Part shown: positions 56,741-64,000 of the stretch, one piece after another
Layout: each line of letters begins with the position of its first letter
Position numbering within the stretch: position 1 is the stretch's first letter
NCBI GenBank assembly: GCA_030704615.1
Contig: CM060731.1
Span: 41,540,001 to 41,604,000 of the forward strand
Direction of reading: 5' to 3'
Length of the DNA stretch: 64,000 nt
Origin: Takakia lepidozioides
Lineage: Eukaryota > Streptophyta > Takakiopsida > Takakiales > Takakiaceae
Made by a program: the position numbers and the translations under genes
The notes under the pieces: model-generated
Seen by the model: only the letters and a program-made list of their open reading frames with translations
Told to the model about the DNA's origin: nothing
Database searches by the model: none

Positions 56741-56999
56741 AGGCAGTGAGTGGGGGCGAGCATGTGAGGACCACGGGGTGCATGCATCCATGGCACACGT
56801 GGGAGGTGCTCGAGGTTCAGAGGGAGTTGGCAGCCAAGGCGGCTGTGATGATGAGGTTGGGGATTCTTCTCGGGTTGAGGAGGTCCTCAAGGATGAGATG
56901 ATGGGGCAGGATGAGGCCTTGTCATTGACTGAGCAGGTAGGAGTACTGCTCAAGAGGTTGCAGCATAGCAACCACGGGACGCGTCCTCTACCTCTAAGC

Positions 57000-58070
57000 C
57001 CACTGGACTTAAGGTTGTAGTTACGGAGGACAATTGGGAGCCTGACATTGGACCCATTGTCACCGGAGGAGAGAGACGACGTATACGGCGGTTCCTGAGG
57101 GCTTACAGGAATTGCTTTGCCTTCAGTTTGAAGGACTTGGGAGCACTGAAGGGTCAAGAGATCCGTATTGAGTTGGCCACTGACACGCCAATCTTTCGGA
57201 GACCCTATAGATACAGTGACATGGAGAGGTCTTTGATTCAGATGAGGACTCAAGATCTCTGGGAGGCAGGTTTGGTGGAGCTCTCTGGTGGAGAGTATGC
57301 TTCAGCCACAGTGATGCCAGCCAAGAAGGATGTCTATGGCAATTGGACGAGAGACGTATGTGCGGTGATTACCGGCCTGTAAATCGTCAGACCAAGTCCG
57401 ATAAGTATGCCATGCCAACACCAGAGGAGATCTTTGATGCCATCGGGCATGCTAAGGCCTTTAGCACTTTGGATTTACGATCCGGATATCACCAGTTGCC
57501 AATCAAGGAGGCGGACAAGCAGAAGACGACATTCTGGGGGATCAATGAGCACGGCAAGGATTGCCTATATCAGTGGCGGTTCTTACCATTTGGGCTTAAG
57601 AATGCTCCTGCAGAGTTTCAGAGTCATGGATAGGATTCTAGCAGGGTGGACTTTGCTCGGTGCTACATAGATGACATCATCATCTTTAGTGTTACGATGG
57701 AGGAGCATGAGAGACACCTTCAGGTGGTATTGGAGCGCTTGAGAGCGCACGGATTGAAGTTGCATCCGGGGAAGTGCAAGTTTTTCCACAACCAGATTGA
57801 GTATCTGGGTCATGATATATCCTGGAGGATTGGGGGTACAGCAGACTAAGGTAGAGGCCATTGCACAAATTCCACGCCCCACGGATGTGAGCCGAGTTCG
57901 AGCTTTCATGGGGTTGGCAAACTATTATAGACGGTTTGTCAAGGGATTTAGTACCATTGCAAAGGCTCTAACCAAGCTGACCAAGGTGGACCAGGAGTGG
58001 CAGTGGGAAGATGAGCAGGAACGAGCTTTTCAAGAGCTCAAGGCGAGGTTGACCTCGGCGCCTATCTGAG
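57000..58070 (+). pseudogene. Reverse transcriptase of the methyltransferase element
   Basis: Bases 57068-57345 encode the fingers (RAYRNCFAFSLKDLGALKGQ, IFRRPYRYSDMERSLIQ, LVELSGGEYASATVMPAKKD). After a shift, 57343-57633 encodes [35 protein letters not shown] and FLPFGLKNAPAEFQS. Bases 57646-57830 carry CYIDDIIIF (catalytic Asp pair near 57670), LHPGKCKFF and QIEYLGHDIS. The thumb/connection follows at 57850-58067 (VRAFMGLANYYRRFVKGFST). It is a typical Ty3/gypsy RT broken by three to four frameshifts. Confidence 0.85.
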
Positions 58071-58089
58071 ACGACCTATCAGGGGGCGT

Positions 58090-58855
58090 CCCTTTCAGCT
58101 GCATACGGATTGGAGCATGCTGGGGCTTGGAGCGGTGCTCACACAGGTGGATGATGAGGGAAGAGAGTTCGTAGTGGCTTACGCTAGCCGCTCGAAACGC
58201 TGCAGAGGCTAAGTACAGCTCATATGAGGGAGAGTGCTTAGCTGCAGTGTGGGCCGTGGCACACTTCAGGTGCTATCTATACGGCAATCTTTTCACCCTT
58301 GTCACGGATCACCAGCCACTCAAGTGGTTGATGGAGTCAGACAAGCTTACGGGGAAGCTTGCACGGTGGGCACTTATACTCCAGGAGTATGACTTTCAGG
58401 TTGTGCATCGACCGGGTTTGGTCAATCGGGATGCGGATGGATTGAGTCGCAATCCATGCATGAGCCAGCAGGATGACACTGGAGCTCGGTGGCATGGTGA
58501 GACGGACGAGGAGATGGTGCCGGGATGGCACGCATCTGCATTTTTGTGTATCTTGGCATCGGGAGGTCAGATTGGACCTACAACAGGGATGACTGTAGAC
58601 GGAGTGTCTGAGGACCCTGAGGCTAGTGATGAGCTAGGTGGTGCCAGAGATATACATGAGGATTCGGCTGTGTTGGACTACCTCCGCACGGGAGACACGG
58701 CAGCCACTGTGACTGCCAGGGAGGGATCGGATCCTGCAACGAGCCAAGAGGTTCAAGTGGGAGGGGATACACCTACTTCGAGTGTGGGAGGATGGTCGGG
58801 TGAGGATTGTGCCTCACCCCACACAGCGTGCACGGTTAGTGCGGCATGCCCATGA
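58090..58855 (+). pseudogene. RNase H and linker of the methyltransferase element
   Basis: The RNase H part includes a degraded HTDWSMLGLGAVLTQ-like start near 58100-58145, YEGECLAAVWAVAHFRCYLY (from about 58218), LVTDHQPLKWLME (about 58295) and DADGLSRNP (about 58430-58458). The rest, to 58855, is an acidic Gly/Thr-rich tether before the integrase. In-frame stops lie near 58066 and 58210. Confidence 0.75.
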
Positions 58856-59939
58856 GGAGTTGGGGCATTTTTGGAGTGCGACGCACTCACAGTTTACTGC
58901 AGGGCAGTATTGGTGGTGGTATGCATACAGAGGTGCAACAGTTCGTGGCTAGGTGCATGGTGTGTGACAGGGTGCGTGCTTCATTCAACGCCCCTACACC
59001 ACAGTTGCATCCTTTACCAATCATGGGATTGGGCTACAGGTGGAGTCTTGACTTCGCAGGACCGTTGCCACTGACTATGCGCCACCACAGATGTGTTGGT
59101 GATGGTGGAGCACTTCTCCAAGTGGATTGAGTTGGTTCCATTGCCTGACAAGGCTAGTGAGGGGGCTGCGTATGCATTCTTGGATCGTGTGCTTAGCCGA
59201 TTTGGTGCTCCAGCTGAGGTACTCACGGACCAAGGGAGAGAGTTCTTGGGGGAGTTTCAGGCTTTGTGTGATAAAGCCTTGATAGACCACCACCACTTCT
59301 CGGGATCATCCTGAGGCCGATGGCTTGGCAGAGAGAGTTGTTCAGACGGTGAAGAGGGGTTTGCGCAAGTATGGCTTGCAGAAGGGACACCTAGGAGATT
59401 GGGATCTTCAGGTTCCTTGGTTAGCCATGGGCTACAGGTTCAGCAAACAAGCATCACTTGCCTCCTTCTCACCATATTTCCTTCTCTTTTGGCCGAGAGC
59501 CGGATTTGCCTGCAGCCATTCGTAGGGACACTGCTCAAGTCCTTAACCTTGACGATCCGGACGTGTGGGTACGTGCATGTGATCAGCGTGCAGAGTTGTT
59601 CAAGAAAGTCATGCCCATGGCTTTTGAGAACCTTGCCATTGCACACACCGTGATACGTTGAGGTATGCCACTATACGTGGTGGAGGATATCGTCCTGGGG
59701 TTCGGAGGTTTAGCCCTGGTGACTATGTTTATTTGCAGCAGACTGCTCCTACGACTCTGGATGTTACTGCAGGGCGTGTTATTCTGAGGGTTCGAGAGGT
59801 GTTGCCCTCAGGGGTCCTGATCTTGGAGGGTCGGGATGGCATGACTTGGAAGGACCATGTGCGTAATTGTGCGCATGTCACCTTCCCAATGTCGATGGCA
59901 GAGTTGACCCAAACTTGGCAGTGGTACCTGCAGGTTTGA
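58830..59939 (+). pseudogene. Integrase of the methyltransferase element
   Basis: The HHCC zinc region runs from HEELGHF near 58850 to CMVCDR near 58960. The catalytic core has SLDFAGPLP (Asp codon 59050-59052), EVLTDQGREFLGE (Asp codon 59228-59230) and DGLAERVVQTVKRGLR (Glu codon 59331-59333), with frame changes near 59080, 59290 and 59460. The C-terminal part at 59540-59939 includes VRRFSPGDYVYLQQ and VREVLPSGVLILEGRDG, an SH3-like strand set as in the GPY/F module. No chromodomain follows; a PHD finger comes next instead. Confidence 0.85.
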
Positions 59940-60084
59940 GGTGCATGCTCTGTGGGTCTGCCAAAGGGGCAGCCACCATGCTGGTGTGTGATCGATGCTC
60001 AAGGGTTGGCATATGGGATGCTTGACACCACCTCTTGAGAAGGTTCCTGACGGAGATTGGTTGTGTCCACACTGCTTGGGATAG
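59936..60084 (+). pseudogene. PHD finger at the integrase C-terminus
   Basis: Cys4-His-Cys3 spacing is complete. CMLC (59942-59953) and LVCDRC (to about 60000) are in one frame; after a one-base shift come WHMGC (His-x2-Cys), then TPPLEKVPDGDWLCPHCLG and a stop at 60082-60084. The WLCPHC ending with its Trp two residues before the Cys is diagnostic of PHD fingers. Such fingers usually read the histone H3 tail. It is joined to the integrase end through one further frame change and occupies the position chromodomains take in chromoviruses. A role in steering integration to particular chromatin is inferred. Confidence 0.75.
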
Positions 60085-60344
60085 TGGCAGTGGACATGAC
60101 TGGAGGCAGCTAACAAGACATGGGAGGCCAAGCTCATAGGAGTCAATACATGAGATCCCAAGCTCAAGTTCACAGGTTGCAAGACGGCGACTAACGATGG
60201 GGCAACTCTTGCACCCGGCCTCTTGATCTATCGAGTTTGAGTGTAGTAGGGATAGTGGTGGAGGACTTAGTGAGGCTATGGTCACTATCACATCTTGTGG
60301 CTACCTGGACTTAGAGGGACCTAAGCACCAGCTAGGGGGGCGAT
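60085..60344 (+). other. 3' untranslated segment and polypurine tract
   Basis: No coding signal. AGCTAGGGGGGCGAT at 60330-60344 is the best polypurine-tract candidate and directly precedes TGTGTGGACTAG, the inferred start of the 3' LTR. Confidence 0.55.
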
Positions 60345-60839
60345 TGTGTGGACTAGTGACTGCCATAGTGGGCAGCATAGTGGCAGCCTAGTGACTGACT
60401 AGTTGTAGCCTAGTGGTTGGACTAGTGGTGGACTAGTGGTATACTAGTGTGTGGTGTGCACATGTGTTGTGTGGTTTTGGACAGCGATGTAGTTGTGTAG
60501 CGATATGTATGCGCACGACAGCTGTCAAGTTATTTTACCACTAGTGTGAAACTAGCTAGGAAATAGCTAGCTTTTACATATTGACATTTGGGATTGGCCC
60601 AAGTGTCAATCCAGGGGTCAAGGCAGATTTAGGCCCTGGAGTGGTTATCTTCACGGCAAGCGCGGAAGGCTCATCTTTCTCGAGTTGAGCCTCACCGCGC
60701 CTAGCTATGGCGCCGTAGTGTGGATTCCCCATGGCGTGGGGTGCACTTGGCTTGACTTGTATTTGAGTGATGAGGTTATATATGCATGAGTTTATGCTTC
60801 AGCTTTGTGAGCTCGTGCTTGTATTCTTCTTCTTTATCA
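60345..60839 (+). repeat. Complete 3' LTR (blocks B and A) as inferred from PPT
   Basis: Starts TGTGTGGACTAG and ends TTTATCA, 495 bp. Block B has ACTAGTGG-type short repeats. At the B/A border is the perfect palindrome GACAGCTGTC (60517-60526). Confidence 0.65.
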
Positions 60840-60840
60840 T

Positions 60841-61028
60841 TGTGTGGACTAGTGACTGCCATAGTGGGCAGCATAGTGGCAGCCTAGTGACTGACTAGTT
60901 GTAGCCTAGTGGTTGGACTAGTGGCTGGACTAGTGGTGGACTAGTGGTATACTAGTGTGTGGTGTGCACATGTGTTGTGTGGTTTTGGACAGCGATGTAG
61001 TTGTGTAGCGATATGTATGCGCACGACA
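60841..61028 (+). repeat. Second copy of LTR block B at the right end
   Basis: Repeats 60345-60520 with a 12-bp insertion (GGCTGGACTAGT). It ends GACA directly at the target duplication. One T (60840) separates it from the CA of the preceding block A. Confidence 0.85.
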
Positions 61029-61310
61029 ACCCATATAGCAGATCCGTACTCCAAGGCAGGTCTAATAACGCGACAAAGCATGGTTTTCTTAACCTCGGAG
61101 ATGACCCCTCTGCAGTGGAAAAATTTAGTGAGCCCCAGAGCTTTGCCCTTGCCAGTTTGAACAACTTTCCGTATATGTGCATCCCAATTACAATTGGAGG
61201 AAAACTCAATGCCTAGGTAAGTGTAGGAAGGGAGGACCGGGATCTCTTGGCTACCCCACTGCCACTTAAGATCACTTCCTCCCTCTCCTCTGTCGTTGAT
61301 TGCTACCACT
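61029..61310 (-). pseudogene. LINE copy 2, portion right of the nested insertion
   Basis: On the minus strand: VVAINDRGEGG, LPSYTYLGIEFSSNCNWDAH, GLTKFFHCRGVISEVKKTML, RVIRPALEYGSAIWV. This is the RT-thumb-to-C-terminal part of a non-LTR retrotransposon. It continues into 49913 and lower coordinates across the gypsy insertion. Confidence 0.75.
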
Positions 61311-61317
61311 GCACATT

Positions 61318-62510
61318 TCTGCCTAACTTCATTTTCTGCCCAATCACATCTCCTCTACGCTGATGATGTTGCCCTTTTGGCACAATCCCGGTCTTTCTGC
61401 AACGCCATCTCTAAATTTGGAACAGTTCTGCAAAGACTATGGGATGCAAGTCATCTTAGCAAGACCAAGATCATGGTCTTCAATGGCCAGGCTGATCGTA
61501 GATTCATCTTCAACCAGCAGTAAATTGAGATTGTCAAATCACACCGGTACCTAGGTCTGGTTATCCACTCCCCCAAGTTTCACTTTGCAGCCACTGCCTT
61601 GGACAGATTGACTAAAGGTAAGGCGGCCTCCGTCCGCCTTCACGCCAAATGCAAGCAAACATGTGCGGCATCCCCCGACCAAAAAGTGTCTGTTTGACAC
61701 CGTCGTCAGCCCTGCTACCATCTATGGTTGTGAGTTCTGGGCACCTGGTGTCCCTATCTCCTGGTGGAAAAAGATTTTGGAACCATTACAGTCATCTTTT
61801 CTCCAAGCAATGCTTGGCGCCAGGAGCACAACTCCCTCTCAGATCCTAGGTGCAGAGTTCGCATGTGTACCATTGCAATCCGAGGCACAGTTCAGGCTTA
61901 CAATCTGTGAGGAATAGATTGCAGGCCCTTCCACCCAAAGGGCTAGTGGCAAGGCCCTCACAACATCTATGAGGCTCAAAGCTGCAGGTTTTCGGGAACT
62001 CCTGGTATGCTCGAGTGGACAGTTTATTTCAACGTAACCGACTTTCTACTACTTTCCTATTACCAATGAACCCAGATGAGGTGGACATCACATCCACACA
62101 TGACCGCAACAGACTCATTCGGAGAGAGCTTGTGGAATTACATGTGAGAGAAACTTGGATGCTACCCAATCACAACAAAGCTCCACTTCTATCGAGAGAC
62201 ATTCTTGGTGCTCCGCGATGATAGAATCTTGAGACCAAATTACCTTTCAGCACCCCTTAGCTCCTTCCCTCTTGAGGGCATTGGGGCAGTTCAGGGTGGG
62301 TTCCCACAACCTACGGATAGAGACTGGCAGATGGGAAAACTGCAACGGGAGGACCGCCTATGTCCAGCTTGCATAGGGCGCAGCAAGGAAATTGAAACTG
62401 AAGAACACTTCTTTCTTCTACTGCCCTCTATACTACGAGATCCGATTGAACAACTTTATGGATATGTGCATCCCAGTTTCAGTTTTAGGAGAACTCAACG
62501 CCCATAGAAC
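61318..62510 (+). pseudogene. LINE RT and 3' ORF fragment, plus strand
   Basis: HLLYADDVALLAQS (61340-61380) is the RT catalytic box (Tyr-Ala-Asp-Asp). It is followed by WDASHLSKTKIMVFNG, HRYLGLVIH and, after shifts, SPATIYGCEFWAPGVPISWW and TPSQILGAEFACVPLQSEAQ. The C-terminal zinc-like segment is DRLCPACIGRSKEIETEEHF (62354-62415). At least three frame changes. It meets the minus-strand LINE fragment head to head at about 61311-61317. Confidence 0.75.
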
Positions 62511-62535
62511 ATGAACAGAAGTAGGGGTAGAACTC

Positions 62536-62857
62536 ACCTCATGCGCAGCGGGTTTTTGTGCCGTTTGCGCACCTTTTGGAGAGACTCTGCAGATGGAGGT
62601 GCAATTTCCGCCGAACTGTCCTCCACCTCATCGTCGTCGCCCATGCTATAGTCGCTTGTGTCAAATCCGAACTGGAAGACCGCCCACTGCTCTGCCTTCC
62701 CTCTCGCACCGACGCCATCTGTACCAGATTCAGTCGAGCCAGGCGGGGGCTCCTTCGCACCGCGGGGCTGGAATGTGCACAAGTGGGAGGAGGTGATGCT
62801 GCCTCGGCGGTCGACCGCTTCTTACTAGGCGTGGACATAGACCATGACAAAGATGAA
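62536..62857 (-). CDS. Possible first exon of an unknown gene
   Basis: The minus-strand frame begins MSTPSKKRSTAEAASPPP and RRSPRLARLNLVQMASVREG. After one frame change it gives DYSMGDDDEVEDSSAEIAPP and SLQKVRKRHKNPLRMR, ending at a good donor (GTGAGT at about 62535-62540 on the minus strand). It is basic, then acidic, and likely disordered. No downstream exon was found; LINE sequence occupies the expected position. Confidence 0.35.
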
Positions 62858-62955
62858 GACGAGCGAGGACATAGACCATGAGCAAGACAAAGACGAGCGA
62901 GGAAGACCAAGACATGCAAAGGAGGAAAGAAGGACAAGGAGGGGAGTGTGATCAC

Positions 62956-63475
62956 ACACCCCCCGAGCTCAAGGTGAAGATCCGGCCGTTGTTGATTTCA
63001 AATATGAACACGTGTCGTGCATCCGACACTATGGCCTTTTCGACTTTGAGACGTTAAACCCTAAACCACTTACAGTCCTCCAGACAACTAGATGTAGTGA
63101 TTCACACAACTGACATTTGGTTGGCTTGTTATGCAGGCTTGTTCTGTAATCTCCAGTAGACATCATACAGTTTCTTTGTTTCTTTCATTTTTTGTAATGT
63201 TTGTACAGTTCATATCCTCAATGTCTCAAGCAAATGAGAGGTAGTCCTGGTAGGATGGTCAATGTCCTTAAAAGCGGCCTTGTCTATTATCCATCCAAAA
63301 ACTAAAGGTCTCATCTATCATGGTTAATATATGTTTGGATAAGAAAATGACTCGGTATGTCTTCTTTTTCACAATCACGGGGAGGGTTACCTCAACTCAC
63401 TAGCTGATCTCTTAGCACAATTGACACCAAGCCCTTGACACGGTTTTCATGTGCATGTCAGCATGCTCCAAAACA
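62956..63475. other. No gene recognised
   Basis: A CCCTAAACC fragment near 63056 and T-rich runs; nothing else. Confidence 0.3.
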
Positions 63476-63570
63476 GCCAATGTGGCTGTTCGGGCGAGTT
63501 TGGCATTCGTTCCTTAAGCTCCCGACGACATAAATTCAAGGTCAGATGGTGGGGCCAGTTGCAACAATGA
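63476..63570 (+). pseudogene. Short LINE fragment, plus strand
   Basis: Inverted copy of 49738-49832: translated on the plus strand it reads QPMWLFG and, after damage, RWWGQLQQ, matching LINE copy 2. Confidence 0.7.
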
Positions 63571-63727
63571 ACCGATATTAGCCTTGAGTAGTTCTCTGAC
63601 TCTTTGTGGGCCCTTCTATGGTTATTTGTTTGTTGTTCTACTCCTTGTGGCCCTTAGGAATCCCACAGACGTGATACACATATCTTTCCTCTTCTCACTT
63701 TCGGTCCTTTACTAACTACCAGAAATG

Positions 63728-64000
63728 TCACACGTATGTCTGCATCTGAAACTTTTCACCTTTGAGACAACATTCTGCAGCACGCTCTGCTAGCTTCACA
63801 TTGCCATGTATTCTGCAGGCACCAAGTAAAGCGCCACACTAAAGCATCTGGTTTAATTGGCATTCTGTTGATGAAATTCTCCGCCTCATCCAAGCGCCCT
63901 GCACGGCCAAGAAGGTCAACCATGCAGCCAAAATGTTTTCCTGTTGGAATGATTCTATTATCACACACAGCAGATTGATGCTTGTGTGAAGGGTTTTCTA
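63728..64000 (-). pseudogene. 3' end of a PPR protein gene, truncated
   Basis: On the minus strand: HFGCMVDLLGRAGRLDEAEN, FINRMPIKPDALVW and, after a one-base shift, GACRIHGNVKLAERAAECCL, with a stop at 63728-63730. This is the last PPR motif plus E-motif of a plant PLS-class pentatricopeptide repeat protein, an organellar RNA-binding family. The DYW/E+ domain is absent. Bases 63959-63996 match 49131-49168 in inverted orientation, so the 5' side may be cut by a repeat; the window edge hides the rest. Confidence 0.75.

Larger units (their letters stand above)
49914..61028 (+). mobile_element. Ty3/gypsy retrotransposon encoding DNA methyltransferase and PHD finger
   Basis: An 11,115-bp insertion into a LINE, flanked by ACCC on both sides (49910-49913 and 61029-61032; AACCC if the last A is assigned to the duplication). 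Its order is leader, gag, protease, C5 methyltransferase, RT, RNase H, integrase, PHD finger, polypurine tract. The terminal blocks are arranged A-internal-B-A-B, where A is 49914-50229 and 60523-60839 and B is 60345-60520 and 60841-61028. The polypurine tract before the first B and the PBS after the first A imply a canonical LTR of B plus A (about 495 bp, TG...CA). The two A blocks differ by only one indel by eye, so the insertion is young, yet the coding region carries about a dozen frameshifts: a non-autonomous copy, or assembly indels. Confidence 0.88.

Noticed and set aside
49914-61028. Chromodomain at the integrase end
   Set aside because: The tail after the SH3-like part has eight zinc ligands with PHD spacing rather than chromodomain aromatic-cage residues.
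1-64000. tRNA or rRNA genes
   Set aside because: I saw no cloverleaf-forming sequence with A and B boxes and no rRNA core; a dedicated scan was not possible.

Overview
This looks like a piece of a large, repeat-rich streptophyte (plant-lineage) genome. The support is: plant-type telomere-like CCCTAAA tracts; a CACTA element of the plant TNP2/DUF4218/DUF4216 type; a class I cytosolic small heat-shock protein gene; a PPR fragment; GT-AG introns; and Ty3/gypsy, LINE and MULE-type elements. The transposon families, above all a gypsy element carrying a cytosine DNA methyltransferase, remind me of charophyte algae and other non-seed plants. I cannot name the species. Most coding sequence is transposon-derived and broken by stops and frameshifts. 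Some of those breaks could be assembly indels.

Layout. 1-1.6 kb: deletion derivative of a DDE-like transposon gene. 2.2-3.8 kb: degenerate satellite with telomere-like tracts. 4.5-9.55 kb: CACTA element (TNP2, DUF4218, DUF4216, GC-rich subterminal repeats, CACTA terminus). 9.65-15.66 kb: MULE-like element with a SWIM finger, bracketed by two arrays of a 28-bp imperfect palindrome in opposite orientation. 16.0-24.0 kb, minus strand: Ty3/gypsy element with a dUTPase-like domain between protease and RT. 24-31 kb: sparse region with an inverted repeat, a glycosyltransferase-2 exon, an intact sHSP gene with a heat-shock element, and a MITE-like element. 31.8-38 kb: gag relic, AT-rich stretch, two transposon pseudogenes and a second, truncated gypsy pol. 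38-41 kb: low-complexity AT-hook-like and RING-like reading frames. 41.4-42 kb: LINE 3' fragment. 45.1-48.6 kb, minus strand: an intron-rich gene encoding an FCP1/NIF-like HAD domain. 48.9-61.3 kb: a LINE copy split by an 11.1-kb Ty3/gypsy element. 61.3-64 kb: LINE fragments, an unknown first exon and the 3' end of a PPR gene.

The most interesting object is the 11.1-kb element at 49914-61028. Its order is gag (two zinc knuckles), protease, C5 cytosine methyltransferase, RT, RNase H, integrase, then a PHD finger. Its primer-binding site is a perfect 16-nt complement of its own LTR, which suggests Tf1-like self-priming. Its ends are circularly permuted relative to the LTR implied by the PBS and polypurine tract, as if a two-LTR circle had inserted through an internal palindrome. 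The insertion site is defined by an unoccupied LINE copy elsewhere in this window and by a 4-bp (or 5-bp) target duplication. A retroelement combining a DNA-methylation writer with a histone-reader-type finger suggests a link between its replication or integration and host chromatin; that link is inference.
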